Assembly: GCA_002730735.1 (NCBI GenBank)
Contig: PCAU01000003.1
Coordinates: forward strand, 118,018 to 162,848
Reading direction: 5' to 3'
DNA length: 44,831 nt
Source of the DNA: Acidobacteriota bacterium
GTDB taxonomy: Bacteria; Acidobacteriota; Vicinamibacteria; Vicinamibacterales; UBA823
The translations under genes were made by a program, and so were the position numbers. Positions 26,744 to 34,977 of this stretch are shown piece after piece. The notes under the pieces are model-generated. The model was not told the origin of the DNA and ran no database searches. It saw nothing but the letters and a program-made list of their open reading frames with translations. Position 1 is the first letter of the stretch; each line of letters starts with the position of its first letter.

Positions 26744-26768
26744 AGGCCGCACTCGCGGTCTTTTTTTT
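26744..26768 (+). terminator. Intrinsic terminator upstream of cspA
   Basis: The plus strand has AGGCCGC (26744-26750), loop ACTC and GCGGTCT (26755-26761), a GC-rich stem with one G-T pair, running into eight T (26761-26768). No plus-strand gene ends nearby: the last one ends at 25004 with purH between. The terminator would therefore stop transcripts from the promoter at 26680-26708 after about 54 nt, some 90 nt before cspA begins. An upstream GCGGC (26728-26732) could pair with GCCGC (26746-26750) and disrupt the stem, an attenuator-like option. Confidence 0.7.
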
Positions 26769-26858
26769 GTCCCTAGGCGTGCGTGCTAATCGAGTTTGCG
26801 GTAATGGATAGGCAAGGTAGAACGGCAGCCGTCTCAGGCGTAAGACAGGATAGGCACG

Positions 26859-27065
26859 ATGCGCATCACAGGCAAGGTTAAGTGGTTCAATAACAGCAAG
26901 GGTTACGGTTTTATCGAGCAGGAATCGGGGAGTGATGTATTCGTTCACTTCTCAGCAATCGAAGGAAATGGCTTCAAGACCCTCGAAGAAGGTCAATCAG
27001 TCGAGTTTGAGATCGTCGACGGTCCCAAAGGACCACAGGCTGGAAATGTGACCGCCGCCAGCTGA
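26859..27065 (+). CDS. cspA: Cold-shock protein (CspA family)
   Basis: Single OB-fold cold-shock domain protein of 68 aa that binds single-stranded RNA/DNA. It starts [20 protein letters not shown] and has RNP1 (KGYGFIEQ) and RNP2 (VFVHFSAI), then the usual [21 protein letters not shown] and QAGNVTA end. An AGGAT lies about 9 nt before the ATG. The long gap upstream (26709-26858) contains an early terminator, so expression may depend on readthrough or on a second promoter. A strong hairpin follows the stop. csp is a family assignment; the specific paralogue cannot be named. Confidence 0.95.
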   Translation: MRITGKVKWFNNSKGYGFIEQESGSDVFVHFSAIEGNGFKTLEEGQSVEFEIVDGPKGPQAGNVTAAS

Positions 27066-27078
27066 GTTTCACCCTTGC

Positions 27079-27110
27079 CGCTGTGGCCAGCTTAACCGCT
27101 GGCCACAGTG
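27079..27110 (+). repeat. Strong hairpin downstream of cspA
   Basis: CTGTGGCCAGC (27081-27091) pairs perfectly with GCTGGCCACAG (27098-27108) around the loop TTAACC. A G-T pair and a C-G pair extend it to 13 bp. It begins 13 nt after the cspA TGA. No T-run follows on plus and none follows on minus, so it is not a classical intrinsic terminator. It may instead stabilise the 3' end of the cspA mRNA. Confidence 0.6.
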
Positions 27111-27238
27111 AACAACAACGTAAAAAATACCACTCGTATTCGACCCAAAAGCGTCGCAAGCCGAAAGTAAACACTGCGGGGACAACTCTTTCGCTTACAT
27201 CCACTTCCGACAGCGGAGTGGCCTCAAAGTCACGTTTC

Positions 27239-27694
27239 TCAGCGCTGAATGAGAAACCAGACCAATGGTAGCCACAATTCACGCCCGTAGGGTACTGGTC
27301 GGTCATCAATCAGTATTTCGCAAGCATCATCTTCGCCTACGATGCCAAACAGGTCGTGTAGTGCCAACGCTTCTGCTGGAAAATACCGTGCTCGGTGCCG
27401 CAGGGTGGGCCCACTCCCCACCTCGCGGTACTCCGAAGCCTGCCGCGCAAGCCTAACGGCCGTTTCGTAAGCCTTAACGTCCTTCAGTTTCGGGAACACA
27501 ACAGTAATTGAAAAGGGATGAAAGTCATCCCCAAACAGTGCCGCCCGTAGGTCAGGATCGAGTTCCGCGAGTTCCTCGGCCGAGGGTTGTGACGCCGGTT
27601 CCACGTAGGGCCAGAAACTCTCTACCGGTCCGTGCTGCAGCGTGGCATCAGAAGCATCGTCCGGGGTGTGGTTCGACTTAGCGGTCTTGCTCAT
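27239..27694 (-). CDS. Hypothetical protein of 151 aa
   Basis: No family recognised. The preferred start is the ATG at 27694 (MSKTAKSNHTPDDASDATLQ); the open frame continues 54 codons upstream but would run through the selA start region. The N-terminal third is acidic and Pro/Ser-rich. The rest looks like a folded domain: AELDPDLRAALFGDDFHPFS, ITVVFPKLKDVKAYETAVRL, RYFPAEALALHDLFGIVGED and CEILIDDRPVPYGRELWLPL, ending VWFLIQR. Patterned hydrophobic residues and codon use support real coding. It is divergent from selA across 86 nt and lies 173 nt from cspA. The start has no strong ribosome-binding site. Confidence 0.65.
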   Translation of the reverse strand: MSKTAKSNHTPDDASDATLQHGPVESFWPYVEPASQPSAEELAELDPDLRAALFGDDFHPFSITVVFPKLKDVKAYETAVRLARQASEYREVGSGPTLRHRARYFPAEALALHDLFGIVGEDDACEILIDDRPVPYGRELWLPLVWFLIQR

Positions 27695-27780
27695 GTCATC
27701 AGTAGCCGACCGATGTGCCTGTAATGGTATCCTGAATCCCGGGGACCAACAAGGGAACTGAATCAGATCAGCGTCAGTCA

Positions 27781-29166
27781 ATGTCGAAGTCACGAATAAT
27801 TCCATCGATCGAACAACTACTTCAGCGTAGCGGCGTGCAGGTACTACTGCAAACATACGGCCGAACCGCCACGGTCAAAGCGCTGAGGGCAGCTGCTGAG
27901 AAACTGCGCACTGAACTCGAAGGTCCAGGCTCATCCAACAGAGTTAGGGTTGAGGTATTAGAAGCTGCGGAGCACCTTGAATCCGAGGCAGCGATGCACC
28001 TGACTCGTAGTTTTATGTCATCGCTGCAACCGGTCATCAACGCCACCGGTGTAATTATTCATACGAATCTCGGTCGAGCACCACTTGCGGACTCAGCGGT
28101 TAAGGCGATTGCCACCATTGCGCCACACTTCACGAATTTAGAGTATGACGTCGAAAGCGGTGGCCGCGGTCAACGGGATACGCACGTTCAATACTGGCTT
28201 CGCGAGCTCACTGGTGCTGAGGCCGTCGTAGTCGTTAACAATAACGCCGCAGCAACACTACTATTACTAAGCGCGCTGGCCTCAGGACGTGAGGTCATCG
28301 TGTCGCGTGGTGAGTTAGTGGAGATCGGTGGTGGGTTTCGCGTTCCTGACGTACTCGCGCAGTCCGGTGCCCAGCTGCGGGAAATTGGGACTACGAATCG
28401 CACCCGCGCGGACGATTATGCAGCAGCGATTAATGACCGTACCGGTCTCTTGCTGCGGGTGCATCCTTCAAACTTCCGGATCGAAGGCTTCGCAGAGCGT
28501 CCGTCGCTTGAGTCGCTGGTCGGAGTTGGCCAACGCTTCGGCGTGCCAGTGGTCGAAGATCTCGGAAGTGGTTATCTAGTGAGTCACGACGAATTGCCGG
28601 CAGAACCAACAGTCCGGGCGAGTGTCGAGGCAGGAGTTGACGTCATCTGTTTCAGTGGGGACAAGCTGCTCGGTGGTCCCCAAGCGGGCGTCATCGTTGG
28701 TCGCGACCAGCTACTTCAAAGGGTTCGCACTCATCCGCTTATGCGAGCGGTGCGTGCCGACAAGCTGACCTATGCCGCCATGGACGCTACGCTACGAGAG
28801 TATGCCTTCGGACGGACTCCAGATACGGTTCCGGTAATTCGCATGATCAAGGCACAGCAGGATGAGATTGAACGACGGGCACGAGTTGCGGCCGCCGCTA
28901 TTGCCACATCAACCATCGAAGTACAGATTATCGATGGCGTCTCCACGATTGGCGGCGGGAGCGCTCCGGGCAGCGAACTATCGACCCGTTTACTGGCAAT
29001 GAAATCATCAACGATTCAGCCCAAAGATCTCGCGGCCACGTTAAGGCGCCTCACGCCGCCCGTCATTGGACGGATTGAGCAAGGCCAAGTTGTACTAGAC
29101 CTTCGGACTGTTCTGCCCGAGCAGGATGAGATGCTCGCTAGAGCACTCGGCAGCCTAACAGCATAA
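27781..29166 (+). CDS. selA: L-seryl-tRNA(Sec) selenium transferase
   Basis: PLP enzyme that converts Ser-tRNA(Sec) to Sec-tRNA(Sec) with selenophosphate. The 461-aa protein has the N-terminal SRIIPSIEQLLQR segment, PVINATGVIIHTNLGRAPL, VNNNAAATLLLLSALASGRE and VSRGELVEIGGGFRVPDVL. The PLP lysine is in CFSGDKLLGGPQAG at residue 295, the same number as in E. coli SelA, and RALRADK-type wording follows (MRAVRADKLTYAAMDATL). A TGGTATCCT at 27725-27733 could be an extended -10. No selB, selD or selC was seen in the window. It converges with nqrM, 16 nt away. Confidence 0.95.
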   Translation: MSKSRIIPSIEQLLQRSGVQVLLQTYGRTATVKALRAAAEKLRTELEGPGSSNRVRVEVLEAAEHLESEAAMHLTRSFMSSLQPVINATGVIIHTNLGRAPLADSAVKAIATIAPHFTNLEYDVESGGRGQRDTHVQYWLRELTGAEAVVVVNNNAAATLLLLSALASGREVIVSRGELVEIGGGFRVPDVLAQSGAQLREIGTTNRTRADDYAAAINDRTGLLLRVHPSNFRIEGFAERPSLESLVGVGQRFGVPVVEDLGSGYLVSHDELPAEPTVRASVEAGVDVICFSGDKLLGGPQAGVIVGRDQLLQRVRTHPLMRAVRADKLTYAAMDATLREYAFGRTPDTVPVIRMIKAQQDEIERRARVAAAAIATSTIEVQIIDGVSTIGGGSAPGSELSTRLLAMKSSTIQPKDLAATLRRLTPPVIGRIEQGQVVLDLRTVLPEQDEMLARALGSLTA

Positions 29167-29182
29167 TTCAACCACCGAAGAG

Positions 29183-29377
29183 CTAAGCCGACAACTCGGT
29201 TGAGGAAACTTTGTCGCGGTTCGGGCAGGTCTCACACAGCAACGACTCTCCATCTGCACTCAGGAGTTCTGGTCCACCGCACGAACCGCGCAGACAGCGG
29301 TTGCTGAGTAAAACACCAACGGCCATTACAAGCATGGCCGCACCTATGACGAGAGTCGTCAAGAGGAAGATGACCAT
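29183..29377 (-). CDS. nqrM: Na+-NQR maturation protein NqrM
   Basis: Small membrane protein needed for assembly of the Na+-NQR Fe centre in species where it has been studied. The 64-aa protein has one N-terminal membrane span (MVIFLLTTLVIGAAMLVMAV) and a cytoplasmic tail with conserved cysteines: RCLRGSCGGPE (C28, C33) and LLCETCPNR (C48, C51). The GSCGG block is the NqrM (DUF539) hallmark. It starts 5 nt after apbE and is the last gene of the nqr operon, a conserved position. It was identified by length, topology and motif. Confidence 0.9.
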   Translation of the reverse strand: MVIFLLTTLVIGAAMLVMAVGVLLSNRCLRGSCGGPELLSADGESLLCETCPNRDKVSSTELSA

Positions 29378-29382
29378 CGGCG

Positions 29383-30435
29383 CTATTCTACACCTCCACC
29401 GCTTAGTACGCGCTCGAAAGCTGGTGTAGAGCGATATTCGAAACCACTACCGTCGGGCTGCCTCACCACCATGAGCGACGCTACATCATTTGCGACCGCA
29501 AATCGGTAACCGTCCTCTGGCCCTAAAACTAACAGTGCTGTCGCGAGTGCGTCGGCGGTCATACACATGCGGCTCACAACCGTAACCGATGCTAATGCAT
29601 GGTTCACGGGACGCCCCGTGCGGGGATCAATTGTGTGAGAGAACCGTTCACCTTTCCACTCATAAAAGTTTCGATAGTCTCCGGATGTAGCCATGGATGC
29701 ATTGGTAAGCGGTACAGTAGTCTGTAGTAGTCTCACACCGGCATCAGGTCGCTCAATAGCGATCTGCCAGGGCGCCTCAGCCTGGTTATAACCAGCGGTC
29801 CGTACCTCGCCACCAACCTCGACCATATATCGGGAGAACCCAGCAGATTCCAAGGCTTCGGCAACGCGGTCTACCGCATAACCCTTCGCTATGGCGGACA
29901 GATCGCCTTCTAACCTGGGCGCGTTCTTCTGCACGGTGCGAGCTTCAGGGTCCAGCCGTAGCCTCGCAAATCCTAACCTCTCCCTTAATTCCTCAATCAG
30001 AGCATCGGAGGGCGGCGCATCTACTGGTGCCACGCCAAACCCCCAAGCCTCAACCAGTGGACCTACAGTGATGTCAAACGCCCCGTTAGTCCAGTCACTG
30101 ATCCGAGCCGCCTCGGCCAGCACTGCAAACGTCTCGTCAGACACAACGAATGGAGTTGTCTGTGCGTGGCGGTTGAACCGAGACAGTTCCGAGTCTGGAC
30201 GGTAATGAGACATCAGACCATCAACGAGCGCTAATTCAGCCTGAACAAGTTCTTGAAGCGCCACTTGTGATTCAGATTTGTTTTCGTTACTGACAATCTT
30301 GACTACAAACGATGTCCCCATCGCCGAACCATGGAGTTCATACATCGATGGACCGGTCGAAGGAGAGGCGCATGCCGCCCCGACCGCAAGGACGATAAAC
30401 AGCGCGAGTGTGCGGAAATAAAACGGAGAAGACAT
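29383..30435 (-). CDS. apbE: FAD:protein FMN transferase ApbE
   Basis: Periplasmic enzyme that attaches FMN to threonines of NqrB and NqrC. The 350-aa protein begins with a signal sequence ending VGAACAS, with Cys22 a likely lipid anchor. ApbE landmarks are present: MGTSFVVKIV, GLMSHYRPDSELSRFN, NGAFDITVGPLVEAWGFG, LEGDLSAIAKGYAVDRVAEA, VEVGGEVRTAGYN, FSHTIDPRTGRPVNHALASV and TADALATALLVLGPEDG. It follows nqrF after 33 nt and precedes nqrM, giving the flavin-modifying step its own place in the operon. Confidence 0.95.
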   Translation of the reverse strand: MSSPFYFRTLALFIVLAVGAACASPSTGPSMYELHGSAMGTSFVVKIVSNENKSESQVALQELVQAELALVDGLMSHYRPDSELSRFNRHAQTTPFVVSDETFAVLAEAARISDWTNGAFDITVGPLVEAWGFGVAPVDAPPSDALIEELRERLGFARLRLDPEARTVQKNAPRLEGDLSAIAKGYAVDRVAEALESAGFSRYMVEVGGEVRTAGYNQAEAPWQIAIERPDAGVRLLQTTVPLTNASMATSGDYRNFYEWKGERFSHTIDPRTGRPVNHALASVTVVSRMCMTADALATALLVLGPEDGYRFAVANDVASLMVVRQPDGSGFEYRSTPAFERVLSGGGVE

Positions 30436-30468
30436 AGGCGAGCCGTATGCTGGCGCCGTTATGCAGTC

Positions 30469-31695
30469 CTAGCCGAAGTCATCAAATAGAATATTGTCAG
30501 GTTCAACGCCGAGTCCATCAAGCATGTTCATGCAGGCCTTTAACATCAGTGGTGGGCCGCACAAATAGTACTCAATGTCCTCTGGCGCCAGATGGTCTTT
30601 CAAGTAGTTGTCGTACAGCACCTGATGAATGAACCCAGTCTTACCAGTCCACTGATCCTCCGGGAGTGGCTCCGATAAAGCCAAGTGCCACCCAAAACTG
30701 TCAAACTCGCGTTCGAGCGTGTCAAAATGGTCAATGTAGAACGCCTCACGCAAGCTACGCGCACCGTACCAGAAAGATACCTTACGCGTCGTGTGCAACC
30801 GATAGAACTGATCAAACAGGTGGGCCCGCATCGGCGCCATCCCAGCGCCACCACCAATGAAAACCATCTCCGCCTGAGTGTCTTTGGCAAAAAACTCACC
30901 AAACGGGCCAGAGATAACAACTTCATCTCCAGGTTTGAGGCTGAACAGGTAGGAACTCATTTTCCCCGGTGGAATGCCCTCGGGTCCACGTGGCGGCGGT
31001 GTGGCGACCCTGACATTAAGCATGATGATGCCCTTCTCCTCAGGGTAATTCGCCATTGAATAGGCTCGCACCGTGAGCTCGTCCACAGTCGACGTGTAAC
31101 GCCAGATGTCGAAGCGATCCCAATCAGGTCGATATTCTTCACTGACACAAAAATCCTTGTAGTGAACGGTACACTGCGGGCAGTCGATCTGGATATAACC
31201 ACCGGCCCGAAACGGCACCTCTTCCCCGGCCGGTAACTCCAACACTAACTCCTTTATGAAGGTCGCGACGTTGTCGTTGGAACGAACCTTGCAGTGCCAG
31301 CGCCGAACATCGAACAACTCAGCAGGTACTTCGATCTTCATATCCTGCTTGACCTTCACCTGGCACGACAAGCGCGTGCCGACACGCGCCTCGCCACGTG
31401 AAATGTGGCTGCGCTCAGTCGGAAGCATTGCACCACCGCCGTCGATAACCTTCACCGTGCAAACACCACAACTACCTTTCCCACCGCACGCAGAGGGAAC
31501 GAAGAGCTTGTTCGATGACAGCGTGTCGAGTAGCGTTCTTCCGGCCGTAGTCCGAAGTGCCTTCGCTGAGTCATCATTAATGACAATGGTCACCTCACCG
31601 GCTGCCACTAGTTGCCGGCGTGCCACCATCAACACCACAACCAGAGACACAATGACCAACGTGAACATGAGCACGCCCAAGCCAACCTCGACCAT
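30469..31695 (-). CDS. nqrF: Na+-translocating NADH:quinone oxidoreductase subunit F
   Basis: Entry subunit: oxidises NADH through FAD and a 2Fe-2S cluster. The 408-aa product starts [20 protein letters not shown] (one membrane span). Ferredoxin-domain cysteines lie at C70, C76, C79 and C111, the same numbering as in Vibrio NqrF. The FAD domain has [14 protein letters not shown] and [16 protein letters not shown]. The NADH domain has [28 protein letters not shown] and [10 protein letters not shown], ending ILFDDFG. The frame is open 19 codons earlier, but an AAGGAC lies before the ATG at 31695. It is 22 nt after nqrE. Confidence 0.97.
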   Translation of the reverse strand: MVEVGLGVLMFTLVIVSLVVVLMVARRQLVAAGEVTIVINDDSAKALRTTAGRTLLDTLSSNKLFVPSACGGKGSCGVCTVKVIDGGGAMLPTERSHISRGEARVGTRLSCQVKVKQDMKIEVPAELFDVRRWHCKVRSNDNVATFIKELVLELPAGEEVPFRAGGYIQIDCPQCTVHYKDFCVSEEYRPDWDRFDIWRYTSTVDELTVRAYSMANYPEEKGIIMLNVRVATPPPRGPEGIPPGKMSSYLFSLKPGDEVVISGPFGEFFAKDTQAEMVFIGGGAGMAPMRAHLFDQFYRLHTTRKVSFWYGARSLREAFYIDHFDTLEREFDSFGWHLALSEPLPEDQWTGKTGFIHQVLYDNYLKDHLAPEDIEYYLCGPPLMLKACMNMLDGLGVEPDNILFDDFG

Positions 31696-31717
31696 CGTCC
31701 TTAATCCTTTTCCTCGC

Positions 31718-32335
31718 CTATAACTGCACGCCACCAAACGCCATGAAGCCAATCGCCATGAGCCCCGTCAGAATGAACGTAATCCCCAACCCGCGCAGTC
31801 CAGCTGGTACATTGCTATAGCGCAGGCGCTCACGGATTCCGGCCAGGGCGATGATCGCGAGTGCCCAGCCAACACCGGAGCCAAATCCATACACCGCACT
31901 CTCCGCTAGCCCATAGTTCCGTTGCACCATTAACAATGACGCACCAAGAATCGCACAGTTCACTGCAATCAGAGGGAGAAACACCCCAAGCGCAGCGTGT
32001 AATTTCGGCACGAAGCGATCAAGCGTCATCTCCACAATCTGGACCATCGCAGCAATGGTCCCGATATAGGTCAGGTAACCGAGGAACGACAGATCATAAT
32101 CTTCGAACGCCGGCGTGATCCAACCCAGAGCACCGTCGCTCAACAGATTCCGATAGATCAGATTATTCATTGGCACCGTGACACTCAGCACGAAGATAAC
32201 CGCAACGCCAAGACCAATCGCGGTGTCCACTTTCCGAGACACAGCAATGAACGAACACATGCCCAAGAAAAATGCTAGAGCCATGTTCTCGACGAAGATT
32301 GCTTTAACCGCCAAACTCAAATAGGTTTCCAGCAT
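31718..32335 (-). CDS. nqrE: Na+-translocating NADH:quinone oxidoreductase subunit E
   Basis: Integral membrane subunit that, with NqrD, holds the intramembrane Fe centre. The 205-aa protein starts [20 protein letters not shown] and has about six membrane spans. [12 protein letters not shown] carries C27 and [14 protein letters not shown] carries C127, the two expected Fe-ligand cysteines (C26/C120 in Vibrio). [21 protein letters not shown] is a further family motif. The start at 32335 follows GGAGTGAG, just past the nqrD stop. The 12-codon extension upstream lies inside nqrD and was rejected. Confidence 0.96.
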   Translation of the reverse strand: MLETYLSLAVKAIFVENMALAFFLGMCSFIAVSRKVDTAIGLGVAVIFVLSVTVPMNNLIYRNLLSDGALGWITPAFEDYDLSFLGYLTYIGTIAAMVQIVEMTLDRFVPKLHAALGVFLPLIAVNCAILGASLLMVQRNYGLAESAVYGFGSGVGWALAIIALAGIRERLRYSNVPAGLRGLGITFILTGLMAIGFMAFGGVQL

Positions 32336-32336
32336 C

Positions 32337-32960
32337 TCACTCCGCCTCGTTTTGTTCAGGCTTCCAGGCACGCAGCGCCCAGATAAGCCCGCCGATGATA
32401 AAGAAAGCGCTCGGCGAGAGCGTCATTAGGCCGTTCGGGGTATACCAACCTCCTTCAGCCACAACCGGTAGCACTTGCACGTTGAATAACGACCCAGCAC
32501 CTAAGAGTTCACGGACAAATGCGGTGGCCATGAGAATGAACCCGTAGCCCAAACCGTTCCCAATACCATCGATTAAGCTGAGAGCCGGGGGGTTCTGCAT
32601 CGCGTAGGCCTCAGCGCGTCCCATAATGATGCAGTTCGTAATTATCAAACCAACAAAGACAGTCAATTGCTTCGAAATCTCGAAAACATATGCCTTCAAT
32701 ATCTGGTCAGTCATGATGACCAGCGAGGCAATGATTGTTAACTGGACAATGATCCGAATGTTCGTCGGAATCTGATTCCGTAGCATGCTGACGAACAGGC
32801 TAGATAGCGCCGTTACCGCGATAACCGCAATGCTCATCACAGCAGCGGTATCCATCTGGGTCGTCACCGCCAAGGCCGAACAAATCCCGAGTACCTGCAA
32901 GGCGATCGGGTTATTGTTAAATAGCGGGTCCGTGAGCACCTTCTTGGTATTCACAGGCAT
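32337..32960 (-). CDS. nqrD: Na+-translocating NADH:quinone oxidoreductase subunit D
   Basis: Membrane subunit and inverted-topology partner of NqrE. The 207-aa protein starts [20 protein letters not shown]. The Fe-ligand cysteines are C27 in [11 protein letters not shown] and C110 in [34 protein letters not shown] and [11 protein letters not shown] are also conserved. The ATG at 32960 shares its A with the nqrC TGA, so the two are tightly coupled. The TTG one codon earlier is less likely. Confidence 0.96.
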   Translation of the reverse strand: MPVNTKKVLTDPLFNNNPIALQVLGICSALAVTTQMDTAAVMSIAVIAVTALSSLFVSMLRNQIPTNIRIIVQLTIIASLVIMTDQILKAYVFEISKQLTVFVGLIITNCIIMGRAEAYAMQNPPALSLIDGIGNGLGYGFILMATAFVRELLGAGSLFNVQVLPVVAEGGWYTPNGLMTLSPSAFFIIGGLIWALRAWKPEQNEAE

Positions 32961-33742
32961 CAACCATCCGTCCTTTGCTGTCGAAGCCGATTCAGATACG
33001 GTCCAAATCCGTCGTCACCAAGCCAAAACTGGAGCAGATTCGTTACTCCGCGGCTAGTCATCGTCGCGCCCGATAAACCGTCCACGCGATGAGGGTCTTC
33101 ACTCGGTGGACCTGCCCGACCCTTGATGACGGTAAGGGCTGGCTGGAAGTCGTCGTCAAATGGACGTCGTCCCCGCCAGAGCGCCTTCCAGCGAGGATTG
33201 TCGACCTCGCCACCTAGGCCAGGCGTTTCTATGTGTTCGTAGAAGGTCAGAGCTTGTACAGTTTCAAGCGCCCCGTCGAGCGCAATAAACCCGTATAACG
33301 TTCCCCAGAGACCCAGCCCCTCGACCGGCAGAACATGCAGACTCGGCCCACCCTGTGCGTCACGCACCTTGTACACCAGTGCCTGATCGGGTAATCGTAC
33401 AACTTGCGCTGCATTCGGCGGTGCGGCAGTGCTGGTCGCAGGGTCTTTTGAGGCTCGTCGTTGGTCGAAGGTGGATGGTTCAATTCCGGGCACTTCCTCA
33501 CCAGTCCCCAGGTCAATAATGATCTGTTCAATGGCAGCGAATCTTCGTTCGATCTCTTCAGGTACCAACTCCTCGTCGTCGCCAACCATGCCGGAAACAG
33601 CCAGCACATTCCGTTGCTTATCAATCGCGGCATTGTATTCTTGTCGCTCCCGGAGCACGACGGCCGAAGACGATACAAACACGGCGCAAACCACGCAAAC
33701 GGCGGCTGAAAAAACTAAGTTGTAGACGACGCTACCCTGCAT
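32960..33742 (-). CDS. nqrC: Na+-translocating NADH:quinone oxidoreductase subunit C
   Basis: Subunit with one N-terminal membrane helix and a periplasmic FMN-binding domain. The 260-aa protein starts [20 protein letters not shown]. The FMN-attachment motif is [17 protein letters not shown] near residue 230, with the threonine after GA as acceptor. [18 protein letters not shown] and [17 protein letters not shown] are further FMN-domain landmarks. It overlaps nqrB by 11 nt. Confidence 0.95.
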   Translation of the reverse strand: MQGSVVYNLVFSAAVCVVCAVFVSSSAVVLRERQEYNAAIDKQRNVLAVSGMVGDDEELVPEEIERRFAAIEQIIIDLGTGEEVPGIEPSTFDQRRASKDPATSTAAPPNAAQVVRLPDQALVYKVRDAQGGPSLHVLPVEGLGLWGTLYGFIALDGALETVQALTFYEHIETPGLGGEVDNPRWKALWRGRRPFDDDFQPALTVIKGRAGPPSEDPHRVDGLSGATMTSRGVTNLLQFWLGDDGFGPYLNRLRQQRTDG

Positions 33743-34949
33743 AGCGTGCCTTCCGTCGTTTTACGTTTGACCGGACCACAAAATAGTCGAGCACAGGCGC
33801 GAATAGGTTCATAAAGAGAATCGAAAGCATCATACCTTCTGGATACGCTGGGTTTACGACACGGATCAGAACCACGAGTACACCAATCAGAAAGCCATAC
33901 AGGTAACGCCCTATGTCGGATGCTGGCGCAGATACCGGATCTGTCGCCATAAAGACCGTGCCGAAGGCCCATCCACCCAAAACAAAATGCCAAGCTGGGG
34001 AAACAGCAAATGCTGGATTCGTGTTTGAGCCGACCACATTCAAGAACCAAGCGGTCACGAACGTTCCAAGTGCCACGCTCAGCATGATCCGCCAAGAGCC
34101 GACCTGCGTAATGATGAGCACAGCCGCTCCCAAGAGACAGGCCAAGGCCGATGTCTCACCCATCGAACCCGGGACGAATCCCATGAAGGCTTCTCCCCAG
34201 TCAAGGCCGGTGAGAGCCTGGTCGCCATCGAGCGCGGTACGGGCAAGCCACGTTGCACCGCTCACGCCATCGGTAGTAGTTGCGGCAGTAATCCAAGCAG
34301 TGTCACCTGACATATTGGCCGGGTAGGCAAAAAAGACAAAGGCTCGAGCCGTCAAGGCAGGGTTGAGCACGTTCATTCCCGTGCCGCCAAAAATTTCTTT
34401 TCCGATTACAACGCCAAAACTAATCCCGAGTGCTACCTGCCACAGTGGAATCGTTGGCGGCAGGATCAGTGGAAACAGCATGCCCGTTACCAGAAAGCCT
34501 TCGTTAATTTCGTGTTTCCGCACGATCGCAAATAGCGCCTCCCAAGCTCCACCAACGGCAAACGTTACTCCCAGCACCGGCAAGTAATAGAGCGCTCCAT
34601 GGATGACACACGCGAGCCACTGGTCCGGGTCGAAACTCATACCAAGTGCCACAACAGCAGTCGACTGCCAAGTGTCGAGCACGGGCGCGCCGGCACGGAT
34701 AGCAAGGTTCGCCTGGTAGCCCGTGTTGTAAATCGCCATGTAAACGCACCCAGCTAGCGCGACAACAACCGTCATCATCAGTCGCTTGACATCCAAGCCA
34801 TCGCGCACGTGGGAGGCACCGGCCGTCACGTGACCGGGCGTGAACAAGAAAGTGTCGTTCGCTTCGTACAGGGGATATAACTTCTCGAGTTTGCCGCCCT
34901 TTTCAAAGAGTCTTGCTTGCTTGTCGAGAAGTGCTCGTAAGAACCGCAT
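33732..34949 (-). CDS. nqrB: Na+-translocating NADH:quinone oxidoreductase subunit B
   Basis: Largest membrane subunit and proposed Na+ channel, with covalent FMN and riboflavin. The 405-aa form starts MRFLRALLDKQARLFEKGGK then LEKLYPLYEANDTFLFTPG, matching family N-termini; the TTG extension to 34994 was rejected. About ten membrane spans are evident. FMN attachment is at DGVSGATWLA (threonine after GA). FGGTGMNVLNPALTARAFVF, WAFGTVFMATDPVSAPASD and RVVNPAYPEGMMLSILFMN are conserved. It starts 28 nt after nqrA and overlaps nqrC. Confidence 0.96.
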   Translation of the reverse strand: MRFLRALLDKQARLFEKGGKLEKLYPLYEANDTFLFTPGHVTAGASHVRDGLDVKRLMMTVVVALAGCVYMAIYNTGYQANLAIRAGAPVLDTWQSTAVVALGMSFDPDQWLACVIHGALYYLPVLGVTFAVGGAWEALFAIVRKHEINEGFLVTGMLFPLILPPTIPLWQVALGISFGVVIGKEIFGGTGMNVLNPALTARAFVFFAYPANMSGDTAWITAATTTDGVSGATWLARTALDGDQALTGLDWGEAFMGFVPGSMGETSALACLLGAAVLIITQVGSWRIMLSVALGTFVTAWFLNVVGSNTNPAFAVSPAWHFVLGGWAFGTVFMATDPVSAPASDIGRYLYGFLIGVLVVLIRVVNPAYPEGMMLSILFMNLFAPVLDYFVVRSNVKRRKARYAG

Positions 34950-34977
34950 TGGTTGTGGCACGCTGGAAAACGAAGCG

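Noticed and set aside
26739-26948. Minus-strand ORF of 69 codons overlapping cspA
   Set aside because: It covers the cspA start and the terminator, has no ribosome-binding site and is antisense to a clear cold-shock gene.
27083-27271. Plus-strand ORF of 62 codons after cspA
   Set aside because: It starts inside the 3' hairpin, overlaps the end of the 151-aa gene on the other strand and has no protein-like pattern.
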